Source: an uncultured Prevotella sp.
GTDB lineage: Bacteria > Bacteroidota > Bacteroidia > Bacteroidales > Bacteroidaceae
DNA: 64,000 nt
Reading direction: 5' to 3'
Assembly: GCA_944321645.1 (NCBI GenBank)
Contig: CALUMB010000001.1
Span: 32,836-96,835 of the forward strand
Below, piece by piece: positions 1 to 7,885 of this stretch. The notes under the pieces are model-generated. The model was not told the origin of the DNA, did no database searches, and saw nothing but the letters and a program-made list of their open reading frames with translations. Each line of letters begins with the position of its first letter. Position 1 is the stretch's first letter. The position numbers and the translations under genes are program-made.

Positions 1-202
1 GATCTTTCTTGTCGTTAAATTGTGTTGGGTTGACAAATACCGAAACGACGGTGACGTCGTTGTCGGCCACGCTCTTTCTTACGAGAGAGGCGTGCCCTTC
101 GTGCAGCGCACCCATCGTCGGCACAAGTCCAATTGTCTTACCTTGCTTGCGTGCTCCAAACAGCTCGTTTTGCAATTCTACAATACCGTGAAAAACTTTC
201 AT
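1..202 (-). CDS. panC: Pantothenate synthetase PanC, N-terminal part (cut by window edge)
   Basis: Joins pantoate and beta-alanine with ATP in the cytoplasm to make pantothenate for CoA. The visible 67 residues start [14 protein letters not shown] and carry the family's N-terminal ATP-binding segment [16 protein letters not shown], in which the HxGH signature reads HEGH, followed by [10 protein letters not shown], also diagnostic. The ATG is at 202-200. The C-terminal three quarters lie beyond position 1. The gene diverges from the short starch synthase at 384, an arrangement I recall from other Bacteroidales. No frame damage is visible in the part present. Confidence 0.95.
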   Translation of the reverse strand, partial: MKVFHGIVELQNELFGARKQGKTIGLVPTMGALHEGHASLVRKSVADNDVTVVSVFVNPTQFNDKKD

Positions 203-353
203 TTCAAAAATCTACTTTAGATTTCAGCTTATTTGCGATGCAAAATAACAACTTTTTTGCCAAACAAAAAAGGATACAACCAAAAATATGCTTCATAAAT
301 CCCTTTTTTTCATAAAACGGCGGCAACAATTCTGATTTACGAAATATTTTTCG

Positions 354-361
354 TATCTTTG
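354..361 (+). promoter_or_regulatory. -7 box (TATCTTTG) of starch synthase gene
   Basis: Matches the Bacteroidetes sigma-ABfr -7 consensus TAnnTTTG and lies 22 bases upstream of the ATG at 384, leaving a short leader. The gap 203-383 is shared with divergent panC; no equally clear box was found for panC. Confidence 0.7.
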
Positions 362-383
362 CAATGAAAAAAATCGACAAACC

Positions 384-1181
384 ATGGCAAGAAAAATATT
401 GTTTATTAATCAGGAAATTTCACCATACGTGCCAGACAGCGAGCTTTCACTTATGGGTAGGGAATTGCCTCAAGCCATGCAGGAGAAAGGCCACGAGATT
501 CGCACCTTCATGCCAAAATGGGGCAACATAAACGAGCGCAGGGGCCAATTGCATGAGGTCATCCGCCTTTCCGGCATGAATCTTATAATCAACGACACCG
601 ACCATCCGCTGATTATTAAAGTCGCATCCATCCAATCGACCCGCATACAGGTGTATTTCATCGACAACGACGACTATTTTACCAGGCGCCAAATGGACGT
701 TGACGAAACCGGGCAGGATTATCCAGACAATGGCGAGAGGGCCATATTCTTTGCCCGCGGTGTCCTCGAAACTGTCAAGAAGCTTAGGTGGACGCCTGAA
801 ATTATCCATTGCCAGGGATGGATGGGGGCAGTCGTGCCGTTCTACGTCAAGACTGCGTATAGGGAGGAGCCATCTTTTGCCAACACGAAGATTATCACCT
901 CGCTGTTCTCCAAGGCACCGCAGCGGGATTTGGGCGATGAATTCAAGAAATGCCTGGAGTTCCGCGAGGCGAACGCTGGGCTGCTTGAAAAATATAAGGA
1001 CGTGTTCGACTTCGAGGAGCTGGGCAAACTCGCCATCGACTACTCCGACGGCGTGATACAAGCAAGCGAGAACGCATACCCGGAACTCGTGGACTATGCT
1101 TCCGCCAAGGGCCTTCCTGTGCTCGGCTATCCTGGAAGCGATTACGCCGAGAAGTATGAAGCGTTTTACAATTCAATCTGA
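384..1181 (+). CDS. Short glycogen/starch synthase-like protein (GT5 N-terminal domain only)
   Basis: A 265-residue protein resembling the N-terminal Rossmann domain of GT5 glycogen/starch synthases, which normally extend ADP-glucose-dependent glucans. It opens with ILFINQEISPYVPDSELSLM, the GT5 N-terminal segment, and has IIHCQGWMGAVVPFYVKT, corresponding to the acceptor-side His segment. Full-length GT5 enzymes have about 480 residues with a second Rossmann domain that binds the nucleotide; that domain is absent here and the frame ends at a clean TGA. Short homologues next to panC are annotated as glycogen/starch synthase in Bacteroidales, so it is probably a family feature and not a local truncation. 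Catalytic competence alone is doubtful. It may be co-transcribed with the DUF4270 gene 62 bases downstream. Confidence 0.8.
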   Translation: MARKILFINQEISPYVPDSELSLMGRELPQAMQEKGHEIRTFMPKWGNINERRGQLHEVIRLSGMNLIINDTDHPLIIKVASIQSTRIQVYFIDNDDYFTRRQMDVDETGQDYPDNGERAIFFARGVLETVKKLRWTPEIIHCQGWMGAVVPFYVKTAYREEPSFANTKIITSLFSKAPQRDLGDEFKKCLEFREANAGLLEKYKDVFDFEELGKLAIDYSDGVIQASENAYPELVDYASAKGLPVLGYPGSDYAEKYEAFYNSI

Positions 1182-1243
1182 ACCATCACCAAACCATCAC
1201 AAAGGGTAACACAACGCAGAGAGAAGCAACTCGATTTAGTCTT

Positions 1244-2701
1244 ATGAGAGCAAAGTTTATGATAGGAATAGCCATTGCCACAATGGCCATTCTTTCGTGT
1301 GATGATACGACGGACACATTGGGAAATTCCCTAACGAGCGAGGCCGACCACTTCAAAATCCTTACCGACACTTTCTTCGTGTCGAGCCAATCGTTTGTCA
1401 CAGATTCCATATTGTCGAGAAACCAGTACAGCTATTTGGGCAAGATAAAAGACAAAGAGACAGGCACTTACGTCACAAGTAGCTACACTACCCAATTCGC
1501 CATGCTCGAATCGCTCGACGGCACCCCCTTCCTTCCGGATAAAGACAGCATCGCCAGCCGTGACGAACGCGGCGAAGTGGTGGCGGACTCGTGCAGCATC
1601 CAGATTTATTTTTATTCTTCGGTTGGCGATTCGCTAAACTCCATGAAGCTTACTTTGCATGAAATGGGCCGGCCTTTGGAGGAGGGGCACCTGTATTATT
1701 CCAACTTCGACCCCAAGGCAAGCGGATTGTTGCGGAACGACGGTAACGCCATCAAGAAGAATAAAATCTACACCACGCTCGACTTAAACCTGAGCGACAG
1801 CGCGAGGGCGTTGATTGTTGACAAGACAAACATGGAGTCTGTAATGATTCCCTTAAACGAAGAGTACCGCGACAAAGACGGGGTGGTCTACAAAAACTAC
1901 GGAACATACATCATGAGGAAATTCTATGAGAATCCCGACAATTTCAAGAACTCATACAATTTCATACATAATGTTTGCCCGGGGTTTTATGTTGAGTCTA
2001 CCGATGGGCTGGGTGTAATGTCCGAAGTCTATCTCACCGAACTCTTGTTCTACTATAAGTACGTAAGCGGCGACAGCATAGTGCAGGGCAACACCCTTCT
2101 GTCTGGCACGGAGGAAGTGCTGCAGACCACGCATATCGACACCGACAAGGAGCGGCTCGATGAGCTTGCCTCTGACAACACCTGCACTCACCTGAAGTCG
2201 CCTGCGGGCATATTCACCGAAGTTACGCTGCCTATCGACGAGATAAAGTTCAACCACGAAAACGACACGATAAGCGGGGCGCGCATAGTTTTCAACTGCA
2301 TGAACTCCGATGTTGAAGATGGCTTTGAAGAGCCTGAATACGTAATGATGCTGCCGAAAGACAGTCTGTACAGCTTCTTCGAGAACAAAGACATACCAGA
2401 CAACGTCACTTCGTATATAGGCTCGTACAACAGCAACTACAACACCTACACGTTTAATAACATTGCGAATTTGATAACGAGGATGTATAACGCGAGGAAG
2501 AGTGGCAATGCGTCAGAAAACTGGAACAAGGCCGTCTTGGTGCCTGTCTCCGTTGCTACCACGTCGTCTACGTCCTCGCCAACGATAACCAACGTTTCCA
2601 ACGATATGTCGCTTAAGAGCGCAAGGTTGGTAGGCGGCTCGGCAAACCCGCACGCCCCGTTAAAGATAAGCATAATTTACAGCCGGACGACAAACCAATA
2701 G
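1244..2701 (+). CDS. DUF4270 family lipoprotein
   Basis: A 485-residue secreted protein of the Bacteroidetes DUF4270 family; molecular function unknown. The first 19 residues form a lipoprotein signal with lipobox AILSC (lipidated Cys19) followed by Asp-Asp, in keeping with the acidic surface-export signal described for Bacteroidetes lipoproteins. The body has the family pattern of an early segment around DTLGNSL, then FSxxSQSFVTDSILSRN-like text and many beta-strand-rich stretches, ending in a hydrophobic strand (PLKISIIYSRTT). The ATG at 1244 is the first one giving a proper signal peptide. It follows the short starch synthase by 62 bases, so the two may be one transcript. Family assignment is from recall of the pattern. 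Confidence 0.8.
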   Translation: MRAKFMIGIAIATMAILSCDDTTDTLGNSLTSEADHFKILTDTFFVSSQSFVTDSILSRNQYSYLGKIKDKETGTYVTSSYTTQFAMLESLDGTPFLPDKDSIASRDERGEVVADSCSIQIYFYSSVGDSLNSMKLTLHEMGRPLEEGHLYYSNFDPKASGLLRNDGNAIKKNKIYTTLDLNLSDSARALIVDKTNMESVMIPLNEEYRDKDGVVYKNYGTYIMRKFYENPDNFKNSYNFIHNVCPGFYVESTDGLGVMSEVYLTELLFYYKYVSGDSIVQGNTLLSGTEEVLQTTHIDTDKERLDELASDNTCTHLKSPAGIFTEVTLPIDEIKFNHENDTISGARIVFNCMNSDVEDGFEEPEYVMMLPKDSLYSFFENKDIPDNVTSYIGSYNSNYNTYTFNNIANLITRMYNARKSGNASENWNKAVLVPVSVATTSSTSSPTITNVSNDMSLKSARLVGGSANPHAPLKISIIYSRTTNQ

Positions 2702-2715
2702 TGAAACAGCACGCC

Positions 2716-2847
2716 ATGGCCGATAATTATTTAGAACGTCGCATGGAAATATATGCGCAAAAAAAGGAAGCTTACCTGAAAAAGAAAAGGCACATCGCCT
2801 CAAAGTGTGTGAGTGTTCCCAAGCGTCCTGACGACGAAGCGTTATAG
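2716..2847 (+). CDS. Tiny conserved-type protein (43 aa), highly basic
   Basis: An open frame MADNYLERRMEIYAQKKEAY... of 43 codons begins 14 bases after the DUF4270 stop and ends at TAG 2845-2847. It is rich in Lys, Arg and Glu, probably helical, with no signal or membrane segment. Support: the sequence ADNYLERRMEIY resembles short uncharacterised Bacteroidales proteins I recall, and a classic terminator hairpin starts only 3 bases after its stop. An upstream in-frame GTG at 2701 would add five residues and touch the previous stop; the ATG fits the recalled start better. Function unknown. Confidence 0.65.
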   Translation: MADNYLERRMEIYAQKKEAYLKKKRHIASKCVSVPKRPDDEAL

Positions 2848-2850
2848 CCC

Positions 2851-2894
2851 AACCTCGCTGTGTGTACCAAACCTGCACATGGCGAGGTTTTTTA
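2851..2894 (+). terminator. Rho-independent terminator after DUF4270/small gene
   Basis: AACCTCGC (2851-2858) pairs perfectly with GCGAGGTT (2882-2889), followed by a T run. Ends the plus-strand unit that starts with the starch synthase. Confidence 0.85.
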
Positions 2895-3478
2895 TGCGGC
2901 AATTTAATTAATTCTCGGAATGTTGGGTTGCCTATACAACGGCAGTGGGGAAGCATCCATGCAGACAGATGCCACGTCAAGCGACTTAAGCGAGCGTTGC
3001 CGGTTACGTATTTTTATACATTTATGGCATTTTTCATGCGCCCGCATTTCATTAAAAGAAACTCCTTTTTGTGGTATTGAGAGTGCTTTTGCGTAACCGC
3101 CTGATTGTCAGTGCATTGCTAAAACGTGCCGTTTTGGCTTCCAAAACGGCGCATTTCAGGCTTCAAAACGGCACGTTTTGAAAGCCGAAACGGTATGTTT
3201 TGAAATCCAAACTGCCATTGGTTGTGTTTTGCAGTGGCTTTTGTTGGCTTTTGGCGGCATTCCCGCGACAAACTATTTGTGTATGTTTATTCAATCCCGC
3301 AGATAGATTTCTACTTTGTGAGCGGATGGGGATGGCTTTTCTGATGTGCGTTTCAGCAAGCGCAATTCTGCTCTATGGCAGGGGTGTTCCGCATTGGTTA
3401 TGTTTGAAATGCTCCAATAAAGCGGCACGTTGCCAAGTTGCTTAAGTTGTCATTGATAGGGCATGGCAGGGGATAGGC
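2895..3478. other. Intergenic gap holding 22-bp array copy 1
   Basis: Noncoding stretch between two convergent terminators. It contains the first four-unit 22-bp array (3121-3208) and its 29-base left flank (3092-3120). An open frame at 3200-3445 starts inside the array and has no family resemblance; I do not call it. Nothing else was recognised. Confidence 0.7.
3121..3208 (+). repeat. 22-bp repeat array, copy 1 (four units)
   Basis: Units 3121-3142, 3143-3164, 3165-3186 and 3187-3208, in exact 22-base register with a partial fifth. Unit plan: AAAACGGCnCGTTTT (arms AAAACG/CGTTTT around three bases) plus a 7-base tail such as GGCTTCC. The same element recurs at 16596, 27970, 45490 and 62252. 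Lies between convergent genes. Confidence 0.85.
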
Positions 3479-3510
3479 ACAAAAAAAACCGCCAAGCCTA
3501 AGCCTGGCGG
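3479..3510 (-). terminator. Terminator of small lipoprotein gene
   Basis: CCGCCA (3489-3494) pairs with TGGCGG (3505-3510); the A run at 3481-3488 becomes a U tract on the minus-strand transcript. Confidence 0.85.
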
Positions 3511-3538
3511 TAATTCTCTCACTGTTCGTTTGTGACGA

Positions 3539-3736
3539 TTACTGAGCGTTAGCAACAGTAGAGTCAGCAGGAGCTGCAGCAGTAGAGTCAGCTGCGGTAG
3601 AATCAGAAGCTACGCTGTCAACAGTAGCAACCTCTACAGAGTCGGTGTCAACAGGAGCAGCGTTGTTAGCCTTGTTACCGCAAGAAGCGAACGAGATAGC
3701 TGCTACAGCTACGAACATAAATACCAATTTCTTCAT
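3539..3736 (-). CDS. Small Ala/Ser/Thr/Asp-rich lipoprotein (65 aa)
   Basis: A lipoprotein signal (MKKLVFMFVAVAAISFASC, Cys19) is followed by a low-complexity, uncharged-to-acidic tail built from DSVEVAT, DSVASDS and TAADSTAAAPADS type repeats. No folded domain is apparent; such short lipoproteins are common and uncharacterised in Bacteroidales. The gene has its own -7 box (3790-3797) and terminator, so it is a complete single-gene unit. Expected to be lipid-anchored in the envelope with a disordered tail. Function unknown. Confidence 0.8.
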   Translation of the reverse strand: MKKLVFMFVAVAAISFASCGNKANNAAPVDTDSVEVATVDSVASDSTAADSTAAAPADSTVANAQ

Positions 3737-3789
3737 CTTTCTTTGCTTTTTAAAGTCTGTAAAACAATCATTTGTTTATTAAAACGATG

Positions 3790-3797
3790 CAAAGGTA
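3790..3797 (-). promoter_or_regulatory. -7 box (TACCTTTG) of small lipoprotein
   Basis: On the minus strand reads TACCTTTG, about 54 bases upstream of the ATG at 3736. Exact match to TAnnTTTG. Confidence 0.7.
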
Positions 3798-3965
3798 TAT
3801 ATTTTTTCGATACGTTGTTCTTTTTTTCCGTACTTTTTTTCGACCAAAAATGTAACTTTTCCGCAAAGCGTTGATAGCCAGATAGATACGAATTGTTAAA
3901 AAATTCGCCGTCTGTTGGCTTGCATTATGTGGCAGACTTGGTGGCTTTGTCTCGGCAAAAATTCT

Positions 3966-3973
3966 TACCTTTG
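3966..3973 (+). promoter_or_regulatory. -7 box (TACCTTTG) of mtaB
   Basis: TACCTTTG ends 31 bases before the ATG at 4005. Its position favours that start over an in-frame upstream ATG at 3915, which would precede the transcription start. Confidence 0.7.
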
Positions 3974-4004
3974 CGGCGGTTTTGTTTACCACAATATTAT
4001 ATAT

Positions 4005-5351
4005 ATGATAGATAAATTTGCTTTTCGAGGCAAAAAGGCCGCATATTATACACTGGGCTGTAAGTTGAATTTCTCCGAGACGTCCACCGTAGCCAAGCTT
4101 TTGGGCGAGATGGGCGTTGCAGAGGCCGGGGCGGGAGAGTGTGCCGACTTGTGCGTCGTCAACACGTGCTCGGTTACCGACGTGGCCGACCACAAGTGCC
4201 GTCAGGCCATCCACCGCCTTGTCCGTGAGAATCCCGGGGCCTTCGTCGTGGTGATGGGGTGCTACGCCCAGTTGCAGCCCGAGGCCGTGAGCGGCATCGA
4301 GGGCGTAGACCTTGTGCTCGGGGCCAACGAGAAGGCTGCCTTTTTGCAATATCTTTCCGACTATTGGGGGCGTGAGGCGGGTTGCGCAGACGGACACCTG
4401 CACGCGCACTTTTCGGTTAAGACAAAGGAAATACGCAGCTTTGCGCCGAGTTGCTCCCGCGGCAACCGCACGCGCTATTTCCTAAAAGTGCAGGACGGGT
4501 GCGACTATTTCTGCACCTACTGCACCATACCTTTTGCCCGCGGCTTCAGCCGCAACCCCAGCATTGCCTCGCTTGTGGGGCAGGCTGAAGGCGTTGCCCG
4601 CGAGGGTGGCAACGAGATTGTGCTCACCGGAGTGAACATAGGCGATTTTGGCAAGACCACCGGCGAGTCGTTTGTCGACCTCGTCAAGGCTCTCGACCGT
4701 GTGGAGGGCATCAAGCGATACCGCATCAGCAGCATAGAGCCGGACTTGCTCACCGACGAGCTGATAGAGTTTTGCGCGACGAGCCGCGCCTTCATGCCCC
4801 ATTTCCACATCCCGCTGCAGAGCGGCAGCGACACTGTGTTGCGACTGATGCACCGCCACTACGACCGCAGTCTTTTTGCGGAGAAGATATATAAGGTGAA
4901 GGAACTAATGCCCGATGCGTTCATTGGCGTCGACGTGATGGTGGGATGCAGGGGCGAAACGCCGGAATGTTTTGAAGAGACGCGCCGCTTCTTGGGCGGG
5001 CTTGACGTCACGCGCCTTCACGTCTTTCCCTATTCTGAGCGGCCTGGCACGGCTGCCCTCAAGATTCCGTATGTAGTCGATGCCGAGACTAAGAAGGAGC
5101 GGTGCCGCCAGCTCATAGCCTTGTCTGACCTGAAGATGCACGACTTCTATTTCCGCCACGTCGGTTCCAAGGCCGAAGTGCTCTTCGAGAAAGCCGCGGG
5201 CGGGAAGGCGATGCACGGTTTTACGCGAAACTACATCCGTGTGGAGCTTCCGCAAAGGCTCGTCAGCAGCGACTACGACAACAAACTGATTGAGGTGAAG
5301 CTCGGCAACTTCAACTCGGACAAGACGGCCTTGATGGCCACAATACTGTGA
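4005..5351 (+). CDS. mtaB: tRNA t6A37 methylthiotransferase MtaB
   Basis: Radical SAM enzyme that adds a methylthio group to N6-threonylcarbamoyladenosine at tRNA position 37. The 448-residue protein has the N-terminal MTTase domain with cluster cysteines C19, C55 and C86 (TLGCKLN, VNTCSVT, GCYAQ), the radical SAM CxxxCxxC at C166, C170 and C173 (GCDYFCTYC), HIPLQSGSD, and a C-terminal TRAM-like RNA-binding region. The TLGCKLN spelling and NTCSVT point to MtaB and not MiaB or RimO. The stop TGA overlaps by one base the ATG of the glycosyltransferase (TGATG), suggesting coupled translation. Confidence 0.93.
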   Translation: MIDKFAFRGKKAAYYTLGCKLNFSETSTVAKLLGEMGVAEAGAGECADLCVVNTCSVTDVADHKCRQAIHRLVRENPGAFVVVMGCYAQLQPEAVSGIEGVDLVLGANEKAAFLQYLSDYWGREAGCADGHLHAHFSVKTKEIRSFAPSCSRGNRTRYFLKVQDGCDYFCTYCTIPFARGFSRNPSIASLVGQAEGVAREGGNEIVLTGVNIGDFGKTTGESFVDLVKALDRVEGIKRYRISSIEPDLLTDELIEFCATSRAFMPHFHIPLQSGSDTVLRLMHRHYDRSLFAEKIYKVKELMPDAFIGVDVMVGCRGETPECFEETRRFLGGLDVTRLHVFPYSERPGTAALKIPYVVDAETKKERCRQLIALSDLKMHDFYFRHVGSKAEVLFEKAAGGKAMHGFTRNYIRVELPQRLVSSDYDNKLIEVKLGNFNSDKTALMATIL

Positions 5352-6367
5352 TGGAAAAGTTAGCTATCGTGATTTTAAACTGGAACGGGGCTGAGATGAT
5401 GCGCCGTTTCCTGCCTTCAGTCGTTGAGCATTCGCGTGGCGTGGCCACGGTCTACGTTGCAGACAACGCCTCTACCGACGATTCGCTCGCCCTGCTTGGC
5501 GAAGAGTTTCGCGAGTGCAGGGTAGTGCCGCTCGACCGCAATTGGGGCTTTGCCGACGGCTACAACAAGGCGCTTAAGCAAATTGAGGCGGAGTATTACC
5601 TGCTGTTGAACTCCGACGTGGAGGTGACGGCGGGTTGGCTCACCCCCATGCTGGAGTTTATGGATGCCCACAGCGATGTTGCCGCCTGCCAGCCAAAGCT
5701 GCTGTCGTTTTCAGACAGAGGCAGCTTTGAGTATGCCGGAGCCTGCGGCGGGTTTATCGACCGCTACGGCTATCCGTTTTGCCGGGGGCGGATTTTCGAC
5801 GTAGTGGAGCGCGACGTCGGGCAGTACGACAGCCGCGCAGAGATAATGTGGGCTACCGGGGCTGCCCTCATGGTGCGTTCGGCCGATTACTGGAAGGCCG
5901 GCGGACTCGACGGACGCTTCTTCGCCCACAACGAGGAGATCGACCTATGCTGGCGCCTCCGCCTGCTTGGCCGCAAGATATATTGCATACCGGAGAGCCG
6001 TGTCTACCACCTCGGGGGCGGAACGTTGCCCAAGGGTAACCCTATGAAGACTTTCCTGAACTTCCGCAACAACCTTACCATGCTCTACAAATGCCTGCCT
6101 GAAGGCGACCTTCGGCGCGTGATGTGGGTGCGCTGGTGGCTCGACTACCTCGCTGCGGCAGAGATGCTGCTGCTCAAGCGCAGCCTCGGCGACTTCAAGG
6201 CCGTGTGGAAGGCGCGACGCGCCTTTGCCCGCTGGAAGGCCGACTTCAGGGCCGACCGTGCGCACATCCAGGCCACCGCAGCGGCAAAGGACATCCCGGA
6301 ACGGAAGCCTTTTTCGCTTTTGTGGCAGTATTACGTGAAAGGAAAGAGGCGGTTTTCCGATTTGTGA
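5351..6367 (+). CDS. Family 2 glycosyltransferase (rhamnosyltransferase-like)
   Basis: Transfers a sugar from a nucleotide donor, probably for surface polysaccharide; the true substrate is unknown. The 338-residue protein begins MEKLAIVILNWNGAEMM, a GT2 nucleotide-binding start, then VADNASTDDS, NWGFADGYN and LLLNSDVEV (the DxD-equivalent region), followed by ATGAALMVR and EEIDLCWRLRLLG, typical of the WcaE/dTDP-rhamnosyltransferase branch. There is no clear transmembrane segment. The start at 5351 shares a base with the mtaB stop. A GTG three bases earlier is possible but less likely. Confidence 0.88.
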   Translation: MEKLAIVILNWNGAEMMRRFLPSVVEHSRGVATVYVADNASTDDSLALLGEEFRECRVVPLDRNWGFADGYNKALKQIEAEYYLLLNSDVEVTAGWLTPMLEFMDAHSDVAACQPKLLSFSDRGSFEYAGACGGFIDRYGYPFCRGRIFDVVERDVGQYDSRAEIMWATGAALMVRSADYWKAGGLDGRFFAHNEEIDLCWRLRLLGRKIYCIPESRVYHLGGGTLPKGNPMKTFLNFRNNLTMLYKCLPEGDLRRVMWVRWWLDYLAAAEMLLLKRSLGDFKAVWKARRAFARWKADFRADRAHIQATAAAKDIPERKPFSLLWQYYVKGKRRFSDL

Positions 6368-6394
6368 GCCTGCCACGCCGGCGTTGTACAAACT

Positions 6395-6445
6395 CAAAGG
6401 GCTAAACCGGAAGCCAAGTTGGCGGCTTGCCGGTTTAGCCCTTTG
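6395..6445. terminator. Bidirectional terminator hairpin
   Basis: A 16-bp stem, CAAAGGGCTAAACCGG (6395-6410) with its complement at 6430-6445, between the convergent glycosyltransferase and DUF4861 genes. The arms themselves supply A and T runs in both directions. Confidence 0.8.
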
Positions 6446-6465
6446 TGCTGGTTGCACGGCTTTAT

Positions 6466-7695
6466 TTAGAATGTTATCTTGACGGGATTGTTAAGTTCTT
6501 CTTTCCATTCCTTCAGGTAGTCAAACCATTCTTTTGCGCTGTGGAAGCCGAACTCCTCGTTGTCGGAGCAGAATGTGATGTTGTAGTGAAGCTCGTCGGT
6601 GGCGTTGCCCACAACGAACGGGTAGTTGTCTTTGTTTGCCGGCAGCTCTTCCACCACGTTGTTTGCCGGTATGCAGATGCCAAGCCCTACGGTTTCGCGC
6701 TTGTGTCCGGCAGAGTCTTTCTCGGAAACAGGCCAGTCCGTACCCCAACAGCCGCGCAGTCCCTTCTTGTCGCTTGTCTCGACAGAGTTCTTCACGTTTA
6801 TAATGCCGGTCGCGAAGCGGTAGTCGCTTGCGTTCTTATTGAACTTTATGTCGACGAAACAGTCGCGGCGGCCTGCGTAGAGGGTGTAGCGCGTGGTCAT
6901 GTCTATCTTTCCCTTGCCCGGGTTCATTGTGTTCCACCCTTCGTCAACCACCTCTACGACGGTGCGGAGCGGTCCGCGCGACACGATGCGCAGCGTGCGG
7001 TGGTCTACGTCTTTGAGCATTTCGGGCGCACTGCCGTTCCACCCGCGCAGGGTGCCGAGGCCGAACGTCTCGCCCACCCACAGCACGTCGTCGCCAAAGC
7101 CGGCGGCCTTTTGCTCTTTGTCTGGGTAGAACTGGGTCTTCTTCAGTTCAAGGCCCTTGCGGTATTTGCCGTAGATGTCAACCGTTTGCCTGTGGTCGAA
7201 GTATATGCGGTAGGCCACCATGTCGTTCTCGAAGGCCGGGCCGTGGTGGTGCAACATCCAGTATGGGTTGGTGCCATTGTCCACAGTGAGGCTGCTTATG
7301 TACAAATCCTGCTTGTTGTTGCTTTTCACGCGTTTGTTTGTCATGAGCATTTCGGCATATACCTGCGGCTCGTATTTGCGCGGTTCCCCGGTCTGTTCGA
7401 GTTTCACGTTGAATGTCTGGCGCCCTTTCTTCTCGATGTCTGTCAAGAAGCAAAGTTCGTCGTACTTTCCGTCTCCGTCGAGGTCGTCGAGCTGCGAGGC
7501 CACCTCTTTGCCGCCTGTTGTCACCAGTGCCGACTTAACGTCGATGCCGTACTTTTCGAGGGCGATGGTCACGGGTACGGCTTTGCGGTCGGTCTTGGTG
7601 TCGTTCACGATGTTTACGTCAAATGTTTTCTGCGCTGTCGCCATGGTCATTGCGGCGGCAAGCAGGGCCAATGTGGTTAGTTTTCTTTTTATCAT
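6466..7695 (-). CDS. DUF4861 family secreted protein
   Basis: A 409-residue protein with a Sec signal peptide ending near ATAQ (residues 1-21) and the DUF4861 body: TFDVNIVNDTKTDRKAVPVTI near the start, LDDLDGDGKYDEL in the first quarter, then the family's YGKYRKGLELK, GFGDDVLWVGETFGLG and NPGKGKIDMTTRYTLY. DUF4861 proteins are found in polysaccharide-use loci of Bacteroidetes and are suspected of sugar binding or epimerase-like roles; activity is not established. It is monocistronic here with its own -7 box and a shared terminator. No carbohydrate-active neighbour is adjacent. Confidence 0.82.
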   Translation of the reverse strand: MIKRKLTTLALLAAAMTMATAQKTFDVNIVNDTKTDRKAVPVTIALEKYGIDVKSALVTTGGKEVASQLDDLDGDGKYDELCFLTDIEKKGRQTFNVKLEQTGEPRKYEPQVYAEMLMTNKRVKSNNKQDLYISSLTVDNGTNPYWMLHHHGPAFENDMVAYRIYFDHRQTVDIYGKYRKGLELKKTQFYPDKEQKAAGFGDDVLWVGETFGLGTLRGWNGSAPEMLKDVDHRTLRIVSRGPLRTVVEVVDEGWNTMNPGKGKIDMTTRYTLYAGRRDCFVDIKFNKNASDYRFATGIINVKNSVETSDKKGLRGCWGTDWPVSEKDSAGHKRETVGLGICIPANNVVEELPANKDNYPFVVGNATDELHYNITFCSDNEEFGFHSAKEWFDYLKEWKEELNNPVKITF

Positions 7696-7724
7696 TGCTT
7701 GTCTGATGCTTGATTATTTAACTA

Positions 7725-7732
7725 CAAAGTTA
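7725..7732 (-). promoter_or_regulatory. -7 box (TAACTTTG) of DUF4861 gene
   Basis: Minus-strand TAACTTTG about 30 bases upstream of the ATG at 7695. Confidence 0.7.
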
Positions 7733-7848
7733 CTCAAAATACAACAAATCGGCATCGTTGTGCGCTAAAATACTTAAAGAAATTCATCTATTTGTCGCTT
7801 TTTTCGTTTGTTTTAGCTTAATTTTGGTGTTTTTAAAATTTTTATTGC

Positions 7849-7856
7849 TATATTTG
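7849..7856 (+). promoter_or_regulatory. -7 box (TATATTTG) of gldB-like gene
   Basis: TATATTTG with an upstream TTTG at 7823-7826, spaced 22 bases. The start codon lies at 7886. Confidence 0.65.
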
Positions 7857-7885
7857 CAACGTAATAAGCAGTATGACATTAAATA

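Noticed and set aside
3200-3445. 81-codon open frame downstream of array copy 1
   Set aside because: Starts inside the repeat array, Cys- and Trp-rich without pattern, no promoter box or family resemblance.
6445-7680. 411-codon open frame opposite the DUF4861 gene
   Set aside because: Mirror of a GC-rich coding gene; composition (Val/His/Ala-rich) is that of an antisense shadow.
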